Source: Mesorhizobium mediterraneum (GTDB lineage Bacteria > Pseudomonadota > Alphaproteobacteria > Rhizobiales > Rhizobiaceae). From it: DNA of 64,000 nucleotides. This document shows, piece by piece, positions 31,285 to 38,954 of this stretch. Under the pieces are notes generated by a model. That model worked only from the letters and a program-made list of their open reading frames with translations, was not told the origin of the DNA and searched no databases. The stretch is from positions 62,001 through 126,000 of the forward strand of contig NZ_NPKI01000012.1 in the NCBI RefSeq assembly GCF_002284565.1, read 5' to 3'. A program made the translations under genes and the position numbers. Every line of letters starts with the position of its first letter. The first letter of the stretch is position 1.

Positions 31285-32016
31285 ATGGAAATTGTAGATT
31301 TCATTGTTGAAGACGCTGCGCGCGGAATCTCCCCCCTCGAGGGGGAGATGGCCGGCAGGCCAGAGGGGGTCGGTCCGGCTGACGCGACCTCTCTTGGACC
31401 GCACGGCGTCGGCGCTTCACGCGCGGCGACCCCCTCTGTCGCCTTTGGCGACATCTCCCCCTCGAGGGGGGAGATTGCTGGTGCTTTTGCCATCACCGCC
31501 GAGACCGCTGCCGACGTTCCGGCGCGCGAGGCTTTGCTCGATCGCGCCATGGGGCCGAAGCGCAGGAAAAAATCGTCGGAAAAGCTGCGGCGCGGCCGTC
31601 GGCCTTCGGAAGGCCTGGCCTTTGTCGCGCACGATGCTTCGGGCGCTGTGAGTGGCACGGTGCGGCTATGGGATGTCGTGCTGGGCGAGGGCGGTCGGCC
31701 AGCGCTTCTGCTTGGCCCGCTCGCCGTCGATCCCACTATCAAGAATGCCGGCATCGGCTCGGCGCTGATGCGCCATGCAATCACTGAAGCCGCGCGTCTC
31801 GGCCATGCGGCGATCCTGCTGGTCGGCGATGCGCCCTATTACGATCGCTTCGGGTTCTCGGCCGAGAAGACCGGCTCGCTGGCCATGCCGGGACCTTACG
31901 AACGGCACCGCTTGCTGGCGCTGGAACTGGTGGAAGGCGCGCTCGCCGACGCGCAGGGCACGCTGAAGGCGGCAGGGCGCAAGCTGAAGGCACAGCGGCT
32001 GCCGCTCGCGGCCTGA
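31285..32016 (+). CDS. GNAT-family acetyltransferase with an in-frame palindromic element
   Basis: A 243-residue frame. Residues from about 65 onward form a YhbS-like GNAT domain (AITAETAADVPAREALLDRA; LLLGPLAVDPTIKNAGIGSA with the acetyl-CoA loop; VGDAPYYDRFGF). Residues 15-64 are encoded by a 151-bp inverted repeat element inserted near the N-terminus (ISPLEGEM and ISPSRGEI at its two ends), which keeps the frame open. Short ancestral sequence MEIVDFIVEDAA precedes it. The only ATG upstream of the domain is 31285, so the protein probably carries the extra peptide. It lies downstream of odc and may be a polyamine acetyltransferase, but that is inference. Confidence 0.8.
   Translation: MEIVDFIVEDAARGISPLEGEMAGRPEGVGPADATSLGPHGVGASRAATPSVAFGDISPSRGEIAGAFAITAETAADVPAREALLDRAMGPKRRKKSSEKLRRGRRPSEGLAFVAHDASGAVSGTVRLWDVVLGEGGRPALLLGPLAVDPTIKNAGIGSALMRHAITEAARLGHAAILLVGDAPYYDRFGFSAEKTGSLAMPGPYERHRLLALELVEGALADAQGTLKAAGRKLKAQRLPLAA
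31326..31476. repeat. rhizobial palindromic element inside a coding gene
   Basis: 151 bp bounded by 25-bp perfect inverted ends, each containing CTCCCCCTCGAGGGGGAG-like sub-palindromes (31326-31350 and 31452-31476). A second matching pair of AGAGGGGGTCG-type sub-arms lies inside. Such elements are common between rhizobial genes and encode ISPLEGEM-like peptides when read through. Here both ends lie in the GNAT reading frame. Confidence 0.85.
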
Positions 32017-32032
32017 CGGATCGGAAACAAGC

Positions 32033-32060
32033 CGCCGCCCATCGGGCGGCGTCTTCTTTT
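32033..32060. terminator. terminator between the convergent GNAT and SCP2 genes
   Basis: An 8-bp stem CGCCGCCC / GGGCGGCG with an ATC loop, then TCTTCTTTT on the + side. It serves the rightward GNAT transcript. The leftward SCP2 transcript lacks an equally good U-tract. Confidence 0.8.
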
Positions 32061-32079
32061 CATCCCGGATTGGAGTGGA

Positions 32080-32364
32080 TCAGCCGATCAACTGGCTCAG
32101 CGCCATGGCGACGCTCATGTCGCCTTCGACCTTTATCTTGCCGGACATGAACGCCATGGTCGGGTTGAGATCGCCTGCGATCAGCGACTCCAGATCGTCG
32201 AGCGAAAGCTTTATGGTGCAGTCGGCCGGCGCGTCGGTGGTCGAGACATTAGCGCCGTCGATGACGATGACACCGTCGCCGCCGGTATCGAATTTCACGG
32301 AACGATCGAACCCGGCACTCGCCACGCGCGCGCTGATCTTGTCGGCAATTTCCTGAACGCCCAT
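32080..32364 (-). CDS. SCP2 sterol-transfer-like protein
   Basis: A 94-residue single SCP2 domain (SVKFDTGGDGVIVIDGANVS; ADCTIKLSLDDLESLIAGDLNPTMAFMSGKIKVEGD, the last being the family signature MSGKIKVEGD). It binds lipid or acyl-CoA in a hydrophobic tunnel, partner unknown. The ATG at 32364 has GAGGAGAA upstream and is preferred over the extension to 32406. A perfect 18-bp palindrome lies 110 bases upstream and may control it. Confidence 0.88.
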   Translation of the reverse strand: MGVQEIADKISARVASAGFDRSVKFDTGGDGVIVIDGANVSTTDAPADCTIKLSLDDLESLIAGDLNPTMAFMSGKIKVEGDMSVAMALSQLIG

Positions 32365-32406
32365 GGCCGTTCTCCTCGTCTCGTTGCGTTTGTCGCACAT
32401 TGGCAC

Positions 32407-32797
32407 TTCGGTCCGGCCGAAGTCGCCGTCTTGCGCATTTCGCGATCACGGTCGCTGGCGCATATAGCTTTGGGTTGACGTTTACGTCAACGCGGTTCCC
32501 CGAGATGAAGATGGGTTTTATCGCCGCAGTGAAGCCGGGCTGTCCGCGAGGCCAGCCCAGAGGGGGATGGCGGTCCCATTGCATTTAGCTGGACACTGCC
32601 GGCAAATGACCGCTACCATCGCCATGTTGCTTGAATCAGGTTTCTACCTGGAGATCGAGTGCTCGAAGAACCGAACAGAAATCCCGGATCCCATCGCTAT
32701 GGGAAGCCGAGCTTGTGGTGGCCACCACCGTTGGGTTGATGGCCTGCGGGCCTGATCCGAGCTGAAAATCAAATTCTGTGTTCAGAGAGACACCGTC
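32407..32797. other. non-coding gap with a palindrome and repeat debris
   Basis: 390 bases between the divergent SCP2 and dioxygenase genes. It contains the 18-bp palindrome at 32474 and, near 32540-32575, a fragment resembling the inner part of the rhizobial palindromic element (CCAGAGGGGGATGGCGG). A 62-codon frame at 32567-32755 has no ribosome site or family match and is not called. Base composition is visibly less GC-rich than in flanking core genes. Confidence 0.5.
32474..32491. promoter_or_regulatory. 18-bp operator-like palindrome
   Basis: GTTGACGTTTACGTCAAC, perfect 8-bp arms with a TT centre. The sequence resembles acyl-CoA/branched-chain catabolism operators of the MerR-type LiuR kind (TTGACGT/TTACGT half-sites), but the match is only approximate. 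Position suits control of the leftward SCP2 gene. Confidence 0.5.
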
Positions 32798-33913
32798 ATG
32801 AATACCATGCTTTCCGTGGAAGCCCGGGAGACCGCGCTTGCCGTAACTTTCTCGTCAGGCGAAACAGTCTGCTATCCTTGGCTCTGGCTAAAGGACAATG
32901 CGCCATCGGCGTTTCACCCGCAGACCGAAGAGCGGATATTCGACCTGACCAGGGTGGAGCCCTCACTCAGACCGATCAGCGTGCAAGACAGAGGCGGCAC
33001 TGTGAGCATTGTCTGGTTGAACGACCAGGCTGAGGAGGAATTCCCGGGCCAGTTCTTTGAATCCTATCGTCCGGGCAGAAAGAGAAACGATCCGGCTGAC
33101 ATCGCTCCAAAACTCTGGGACGGCTCGATCGATCTTGAAACCATACCGCGTCACTCCGCCGGAGACATCTTGCAAAGCGATGCCGATCTGCTCGCCTGGC
33201 TGAAGGCAACGGCTGCATACGGGCTCTCCATCGTCGATGGGCTTGACGATGATCCCGACGCCGGGCGGCGCGCGGCCGAGCGGATAGGGTTCCTGCGCCA
33301 GACAAATTTCGGCACCATGTTCGAGGTCGTGTCGATGCCGAAACCGAACAACCTGGCCTATACGCCGGTCGCCCTGCCGTTACACACCGATCTTGCGAAC
33401 CAGGAGGTGCCGCCCGGCTATCAATTCCTTCATTGTATCGCGAACGAAGCTGAAGGCGGTGGATCGGTCTTTGCCGATGGGTTTGCGATCGTGGCCGCGT
33501 TACAGGCGGAAGATCCTGAAGCCTACCGTCTCTTGTGCGAGGTCGAGATACCCTATCGTTTTCACGACGAAAACTACGATCTGCGCGGTAGGTTTCCTGT
33601 GATCGTAACGCGACGCGATGGAGAAGTGACAGAGTTACGGTTCAACGCCCATCTTGTCGATGTCATCGACCTTCCCTCCGACATTTGCGCGCCCTTTTAC
33701 GCGGCCTATCGCAAGCTGATGATGATGATCCGCGGCTCGCGTTTCCAAATAGCCTACCGCCTCAAGGCCGGCGAAATGGCGGTGTTCGACAATCGCCGGG
33801 TGCTGCACGGCCGCCGCCAATCGTTCAATCCGAACACGGGGCGGCGACATTTGCGCGGATGTTATGTCGATCGTGGGGAGTTTCAGAGTCGTATTCGCGT
33901 CCTCTCGCGATAG
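32798..33913 (+). CDS. gamma-butyrobetaine hydroxylase-like Fe(II)/2-oxoglutarate dioxygenase
   Basis: A 371-residue protein. The N-terminal DUF971-like domain (residues about 5-95) is followed by the TauD-type dioxygenase core. Iron ligands are H196 and D198 (LPLHTDLANQ) and H337 (RRVLHGRRQ). The 2-oxoglutarate arginine is in the GRRHLRGCYVD region. The family makes carnitine from gamma-butyrobetaine or hydroxylates trimethyllysine. The N-terminal zinc-knuckle cysteines usual in this family are missing (DNAPSAFHPQTEER replaces the Cys-rich segment), so folding or substrate may differ. GAGAGA precedes the ATG. Its stop codon is joined to a foreign gene tail (next entry). Signs of transfer: flanking debris and lower GC. 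Confidence 0.82.
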   Translation: MNTMLSVEARETALAVTFSSGETVCYPWLWLKDNAPSAFHPQTEERIFDLTRVEPSLRPISVQDRGGTVSIVWLNDQAEEEFPGQFFESYRPGRKRNDPADIAPKLWDGSIDLETIPRHSAGDILQSDADLLAWLKATAAYGLSIVDGLDDDPDAGRRAAERIGFLRQTNFGTMFEVVSMPKPNNLAYTPVALPLHTDLANQEVPPGYQFLHCIANEAEGGGSVFADGFAIVAALQAEDPEAYRLLCEVEIPYRFHDENYDLRGRFPVIVTRRDGEVTELRFNAHLVDVIDLPSDICAPFYAAYRKLMMMIRGSRFQIAYRLKAGEMAVFDNRRVLHGRRQSFNPNTGRRHLRGCYVDRGEFQSRIRVLSR

Positions 33914-34020
33914 CGGACGACGACCGCGTCGTCGTCGGGCTGCTGACCGAAGGCCATCTGATGCGGCGCTATGCCGAGGAGCTCGACAAGGCGAGGCGGG
34001 ACCTGTCGGGCGAGGGCTAG
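33913..34020 (+). pseudogene. tail of a chloride-channel CBS domain
   Basis: In the frame ending with TAG at 34018, the sequence reads ADDDRVVVGLLTEGHLMRRY followed by AEELDKARRDLSGEG. This resembles the last 35 residues of ClC chloride-channel proteins with C-terminal CBS domains. No other part of such a gene is in the window. The fragment overlaps the last base of the dioxygenase stop codon, so it marks a recombination or insertion junction. Identification is from memory of the family tail and needs a search. Confidence 0.5.
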
Positions 34021-34376
34021 GCTTACCGAGCAGCTCGGCCGGCATGTCACGTCGTGAACAACAAGGGAGCACGACGATGGTCGCGGCGGTCAATCTGGAA
34101 CTCTGGCGGACGTTCCTCCGGTGGGTTGTTTCCAAAGCCGGCTACAATCAGGGCACTTACACGGTTTGCGTCATTCAAACAGACGAGGACAGTGGCCGAG
34201 CCTGTCCCTAGCGTGGACTCGGCCCCTGCGCTCAGAGTGGGTAAACGGGCCATGACAGCAGATTCTAGAGCGGTCATCTCACGCGTCGACCGCGTCAGGG
34301 GAGATAGGATGAACCCGTATCCGGGAGGCGAGGATCAAGACCCCATGATGGCGCTACACGAGGGGGAGGTTCAGTC
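34021..34376. other. poorly coding stretch before the coiled-coil gene
   Basis: 356 bases without a convincing gene. The most plausible frame starts at ATG 34252 or at ATG 34309 (after AGGGGAGATAGG) and ends in TGA at 34380, overlapping the coiled-coil gene start as ATGA. The shorter form is 23 residues (MNPYPGGEDQDPMMALHEGE...). It could be a coupling leader peptide. Nothing else recognisable. Confidence 0.4.
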
Positions 34377-35789
34377 ATGAGAATCAAAAGTCTGATGAAG
34401 CGCGCCGAGAAGGTGGACAGAGCATTCAAGGAGCTTGAAGCCGATTTGGCGGACGCGTTCGATGAGTGCCTCAACCTAGACGACCAGTCGCCGTTGGAGG
34501 CCGTCCCGGATGAGAATCTCGCGGCAAAGAATGACAACTCTCAGCCCGAGGACGACGCTGGCACCGCTCGACGCCTGACCTCCCACACACAAACCCGACT
34601 GGCTGCGTTAAATGCCGTCGATGGGCTCTTTGACGATGCGCGGGAGTATCTGGAGGAGATCAATACGAAACTGTCGGAGATCGCGACCTCGCATCATCTG
34701 ACAGGCGAATTCCTGAAGCTGCTTCACGGGGACATTCTTCGCGCCAACGAACTGGAACTGGCAAATGTCGGCCTGACCACCCAGCAAAGAGTGCTGTCGG
34801 AGCAACTCCACGATGCCACCAGAAAGCAGCGCGAGCGTGAAAGCGCTGTCGAGGCCCTGCAGCAGCGCGAGACAGGCCTGATCGAGGACAAGGAGGCACT
34901 TCGCCGTGCGCTGGCTGCAGCAAGGCTGGAACTCGTCGTGGCAGGCAATGCGAGCGCAGAGCGCGAAGCCGAGTTCGGTGACCTCGTCACAACGCTTTCG
35001 GCCAGAACGGCCGAGGCCAACAGATGCTCGCGCGAGAACGAGATACTGCGGGAAAAACATGTCAGCCTGTCGATCGACCTCGACAAGGGGCTGAAACGGG
35101 AAGTTGAGGCGCGGCACAGGCTGGATGAACTCTCGACGATTCATGCCAATGAGACGGCGCGACTTTCGGAAGTGCTGGCTGCGCTTGGCAAGAGCGAGAA
35201 AGAGGAAATGCGGCTGCAGAAATCGCTCGATGTCGCGCAAGCGAAGCTGTCGGAAATGACGGAAGCGGCCCGTATCATGGAAGGTGACAGGGAAGCCGAG
35301 CGAGCGCGTGGTTTCACGGAGATCGGCGGCCTGCGTTCCGAAATTCGGAACCTCCAATCGCGATTGGAGGTTGCCTTGAACGAGAACAGTGAAGCCGCCA
35401 GCGAGATCGCCAAGCTTAAGGCTCAATGGAGCGACGCTGTGGCCGAAAAGCAAATCGCGGAGGAAAGGTTGTCTGCTCTCAGAAAGGAGAACGAAAACGA
35501 CAAGATGAACCTTTCGACCGTGAACGCGAATTTTTCGCAGCTTTCCCTGCAGCAGGCATCCGAGCAGATACAGTTCGATGTCCAGAGGCAGGAATGCGAG
35601 GACCTGCGAGCCGAAGTCGCGTTGCTCGATGCTCGGGTCAAGGAACTGTTGCCCTATGAGCGTCTCCACAAGGTCACAAACGCCAGACCGCGTGAGGACG
35701 GCGTGGTCGAGATCACCGGTGTCGTGGCGGAGAAGGCCCGCGCTACAAGCAGGCGGCGTGTCCGTACGAGCCTGCGCGCTGCATCCTAA
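34377..35789 (+). CDS. long coiled-coil protein of unknown function
   Basis: A 470-residue soluble protein without signal peptide or membrane helix. Residues 1-70 are acidic and polar. Residues about 85-425 are almost pure alpha-helical coiled coil rich in Glu, Lys, Ala and Leu, without Pro and with few Gly. The last about 45 residues (LPYERLHKVTNARPREDGVVEITGVVAEKAR) form a short conserved-looking tail with a basic end. This shape suggests a filament, scaffold or polymer-associated protein like crescentin-type or SMC-like rods, but no family is recognised. It lacks nucleotide-binding motifs. The start overlaps an upstream small ORF (ATGA). Codon use is less GC-biased than in neighbours. Confidence 0.75.
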   Translation: MRIKSLMKRAEKVDRAFKELEADLADAFDECLNLDDQSPLEAVPDENLAAKNDNSQPEDDAGTARRLTSHTQTRLAALNAVDGLFDDAREYLEEINTKLSEIATSHHLTGEFLKLLHGDILRANELELANVGLTTQQRVLSEQLHDATRKQRERESAVEALQQRETGLIEDKEALRRALAAARLELVVAGNASAEREAEFGDLVTTLSARTAEANRCSRENEILREKHVSLSIDLDKGLKREVEARHRLDELSTIHANETARLSEVLAALGKSEKEEMRLQKSLDVAQAKLSEMTEAARIMEGDREAERARGFTEIGGLRSEIRNLQSRLEVALNENSEAASEIAKLKAQWSDAVAEKQIAEERLSALRKENENDKMNLSTVNANFSQLSLQQASEQIQFDVQRQECEDLRAEVALLDARVKELLPYERLHKVTNARPREDGVVEITGVVAEKARATSRRRVRTSLRAAS

Positions 35790-35809
35790 CGCGCAGGGTG
35801 GGCTGCCGC

Positions 35810-37453
35810 TTAGTGCTCGATCGGGCCTTTCGGCATGACGATCGCCGTGCCGGCGGTTGTCGGACGCTCGATCATGCGGCGGACGCGCGGCGGCTCGTCG
35901 CCGCTGTGTAGCGCACGCACGCGCTCGCCGATAACGGCGTCGGCATGGGTGGCCCGCTTATTGTGGCGGATGTATTCGAGCCATGTCGGCGTGTGATAGT
36001 GCTCGATCCATATTGCGGGATTTTCGAGATCGCGCGCCAGCGTCCAGTTGCGGGCGCCGTCACGGCGTCGGATGCGGCCGCGTTCGGCCATGGTGGCTAG
36101 GAATTCCGGCACGTCCTCCTCGCGGATGATGTACTCGATCATGATAGCGATGGGGCCGCTGCGCAGCTTGAGGTCGAGCGCAAGATGCGGCTCCTTGAAA
36201 CGGTTGGTCGGATCGAGATTGAGCACCGCCTGCTGCGGCAAGGGCAGCAAGAGGCCGATCGCGCCGCCCGCCAGCATCGCGACAGCAGCCGCGATCAGCG
36301 CGAATTCGGCGCCATGCGCATCGGCGACGACACCCCAAATCCAGCTGCCGAGCGCGATGCCGCCGAAGGTCGCCGTCTGATAGACCGACAGCACCCGGCC
36401 GACCACCCAGCGCGGCGTAGACATCTGCACCGTGACGTTGAAATGCGACAGCGCGATCACCCAGCAGGCGCCGCCGATGAGCAGCCCGAGCGACGTCTGC
36501 CAGGCGTGGTCGCTGACGGCGGCATTGAAGGCGCAGAGCGCGAAGCCGGCGAATGCCATGCGCACCATCGTCTCGCTGGACAGGATCTGCCTCAGCCGGA
36601 CGCTGATCAGCGCGCCGCCGACCGCGCCGATGCCGAACGCGCCGAGCATGATGCCGTAGGTCAAGGCATCGCCCTTGACGACGTCGCGCGCCACCAGCGG
36701 TAGCAACGCCAGAACCGCGCCGGCGCTGAAGCCGAAAGCCGCACCCCTGACCAGCACCTTGCCGATATTGGGCGACATGGCGACGTAGCGCAGGCCGGCG
36801 CCCATCGCCGCGCCCAGCGTCTCGCGCGGCAGTGTAGAGGCCGGCAGGTCCGGCTTCCAGCGGGCGAGCACTATGATAAGGCCGACATAGCTCAATGCAT
36901 TGGCGGCAAAGGCGGCGGCGGCACCTGCGGCGGCAACGATGATGCCGCCGATCGCCGGGCCGACGCTGCGCGTCAGGTTGAAGCCTAACGAGTTGAGCGC
37001 GACGGCCGCAGGCAGCTTGGCGCGTGGCACCATATCACCGACCGACGCCTGCCATGACGGGTTGTTGAGCGCCGTGCCGCTGTCGATCAGGAAGGTGAAG
37101 GCGAGCAGCGTCCACGGCGTTATCAGGCCAAGATAGGTGAACACGGTCAGCAGAACCGAGACGACCAGCATGAAGGTCTGGGCAATCAGCATGACCTTGC
37201 GCCGGTTGAAGCTGTCGGCGATCGCACCGGCAACGAGCGCAAACAGCATGATCGGCAAGGTGGTCGACGCCTGGACCAGCGCGACCTGATAGGACGAGGT
37301 GGCGATCGTCGTCATCATCCAGGCGGCGCCGACGCCCTGGATCAAACCACCGAAATTCGAAACCAGACTGGCGGACCATACGGCGCGGAAAATGCCGTGC
37401 CGGAACGGCGAAAGCGCCGAGACGCGTTCGCTGTTCGGCTCGTCGTCGATCAT
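35810..37453 (-). CDS. MFS exporter (EntS/MFS_3 type) with C-terminal extra domain
   Basis: A 547-residue protein. Twelve membrane helices fill residues about 20-420 (FRAVWSASLVSNFGGLIQGV at the start; the ADSFNRRKVMLIAQT loop between helices 2 and 3 typical of MFS). A soluble domain at about residues 435-535 (IAIMIEYIIREEDVPEFLAT; RDGARNWTLARDLENPAIWI) resembles an antibiotic-biosynthesis-monooxygenase/dimeric alpha-beta barrel. EntS-like exporters secrete siderophores or other small products. Substrate unknown. Opposite strand to and convergent with the coiled-coil gene. The ATG at 37453 has GAAGCAT upstream only. Confidence 0.85.
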   Translation of the reverse strand: MIDDEPNSERVSALSPFRHGIFRAVWSASLVSNFGGLIQGVGAAWMMTTIATSSYQVALVQASTTLPIMLFALVAGAIADSFNRRKVMLIAQTFMLVVSVLLTVFTYLGLITPWTLLAFTFLIDSGTALNNPSWQASVGDMVPRAKLPAAVALNSLGFNLTRSVGPAIGGIIVAAAGAAAAFAANALSYVGLIIVLARWKPDLPASTLPRETLGAAMGAGLRYVAMSPNIGKVLVRGAAFGFSAGAVLALLPLVARDVVKGDALTYGIMLGAFGIGAVGGALISVRLRQILSSETMVRMAFAGFALCAFNAAVSDHAWQTSLGLLIGGACWVIALSHFNVTVQMSTPRWVVGRVLSVYQTATFGGIALGSWIWGVVADAHGAEFALIAAAVAMLAGGAIGLLLPLPQQAVLNLDPTNRFKEPHLALDLKLRSGPIAIMIEYIIREEDVPEFLATMAERGRIRRRDGARNWTLARDLENPAIWIEHYHTPTWLEYIRHNKRATHADAVIGERVRALHSGDEPPRVRRMIERPTTAGTAIVMPKGPIEH

Positions 37454-37752
37454 GGATGCTTCCCCGACTTCAATGCTGTCTTCTTCCGGTGAATCGGTCC
37501 CTCATACCGTCCCTTCAAAGTAGAGCATCACTTTGCAAAGGGCGAACGCCTTTTCGAAGAAGATCATGGTCCAACAACAGGATAGCGGACGCCGGAACAG
37601 GTCAGCGGGCGTCCTTGCAGGCGGCGTGGAGCGCTTCGGTGAGGTGGCCGACTTTGTGCCCGATGCCTACTAAATTGCCACGAATGTCGTTGCCCAAAAC
37701 CGCTGCGCTCTCTCTGATCAAACGCCCGAGGGCAGACTCTGGTCGACATGCG

Positions 37753-38784
37753 TTACCGATCCTCGAATCCGGTCAGCACGCCGACGGCGTTGATGCCGAT
37801 TTCCTCGACGGCATAGCCGCCTTCCATAACGAACAGCGTCGGCAGGCCGAGCCTGGCGATGCGGCGGCCAATCTTGGGATAGTCGCCGCTTTTCAGCTTG
37901 AACTTGCTGATCGGGTCCTTCTCGAACGTGTCGACGCCAAGCGAAACGACGACGACATCGGGAGCGTACGCCGCAAGTTTCGCGCAGGCGTCTTCCAGCG
38001 AAGCATTCCAAGCGTCCCATGAGGTGCCGAACGGCATCGGATAATTGAGATTGAAGCCTTCGCCGGGGCCGGCACCGCGCTCGTCGGCATGGCCAAGGAA
38101 GAACGGATATTCGGTCATCGGGTCGCCATGCAGGTTCAGCACCTGCACGTCGTCGCGGCTGTAGAAGATCTCCTGCGTGCCGTTGCCATGATGGTAGTCG
38201 ACATCGAGAATCGAGACGCGCTTGGCGCCCTGGTCGCGGAACCATTGCGCGGCAACGGCGGCGTTGTTGATGTAGCAATAGCCGCCCATGAAAGCAGCGC
38301 CGGCATGATGGCCGGGCGGACGGCAGAGCGCGAAGGCGGACGTCTCGCCGCCCTTGACCAGGGCGGCCGCGGTCAGCGCCACGTCATAGGACGACTTGAT
38401 CGCCTCCCAGGTGCCTTCGACGAAGGTGGCGCCGCCGTCGAAGGAGTAAAATCCAAGCAGCGCATCGATCGTTCTGGGGCGCACATCGCCGCGCAGGCCG
38501 CGCGTCGGCCAGGTGAAGGGGATGGCCGAGCCCGTCCGGCCGGACGCTTCCCAGAGCGGCCACACGGTCGGCAGGAAATCGATGTAGTCGCTGGTGTGCA
38601 CCTTCCTGGCGGCAGCGAGATCGTGGGTGTCGGGTGGCAGGATCGGGCCGAGCTTTTCGCTCTCCACCCTCGCCTGGATGAACTCAGCGCGCGAGGGCTT
38701 CTCGAAGGCCGGCACGATGGCGCCCGAAATGAGTTCGAAGTTGCCGGCATGACCGACGTGGAGAGGGGAGAAAACAGTCTTCAT
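37753..38784 (-). CDS. aphA: acetylpolyamine amidohydrolase (class II histone deacetylase family)
   Basis: A 343-residue zinc hydrolase that closely follows the Mycoplana AphA sequence end to end. The active-site His pair is in CRPPGHHAGA (H159, H160), zinc ligands are D196 and H198 in LDVDYHHGNGT and D285 in SLGVDTFEKDPIS, and the transition-state tyrosine is Y324 in MEGGYAVEEIG. It removes acetyl groups from acetylputrescine or acetylspermidine so that polyamines can be reused. The ATG at 38784 is chosen, and the 45-codon upstream extension has no family match. It is divergent from a YtcJ-type amidohydrolase and close to a Pot-type importer, which supports a polyamine role. 37454-37752 downstream shows no gene. 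Confidence 0.88.
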   Translation of the reverse strand: MKTVFSPLHVGHAGNFELISGAIVPAFEKPSRAEFIQARVESEKLGPILPPDTHDLAAARKVHTSDYIDFLPTVWPLWEASGRTGSAIPFTWPTRGLRGDVRPRTIDALLGFYSFDGGATFVEGTWEAIKSSYDVALTAAALVKGGETSAFALCRPPGHHAGAAFMGGYCYINNAAVAAQWFRDQGAKRVSILDVDYHHGNGTQEIFYSRDDVQVLNLHGDPMTEYPFFLGHADERGAGPGEGFNLNYPMPFGTSWDAWNASLEDACAKLAAYAPDVVVVSLGVDTFEKDPISKFKLKSGDYPKIGRRIARLGLPTLFVMEGGYAVEEIGINAVGVLTGFEDR

Positions 38785-38954
38785 CTTGCGGGCCCGGCTC
38801 GCTCTTCGAGTTGCGTATCTGTCATTGACGGACTGCTTTGTGGCAGAGAGTTTCAGCGCCGCCAAGAGGCGTTCCAGATCGTTGTTGCAAGTAGCAGCGG
38901 ACGGCTTGCCAGACGCCAATACTCTGCTAGCCTAAGCTCAAACGGGAGAAAATT

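Noticed and set aside
29922..31784. 620-codon open frame on the minus strand over odc and the GNAT gene
   Set aside because: Antisense shadow. Its only recognisable piece is the palindromic element, which reads through in both directions.
33685..34020. 111-codon plus frame ending in the CBS-like tail
   Set aside because: Most of it is an alternative frame of the dioxygenase gene. Only the part after 33913 resembles a real protein, and it was called as a remnant instead.
34608..35669. 353-codon minus-strand frame under the coiled-coil gene
   Set aside because: It mirrors the regular heptad codons of the plus-strand gene, and no start signal or family is seen.
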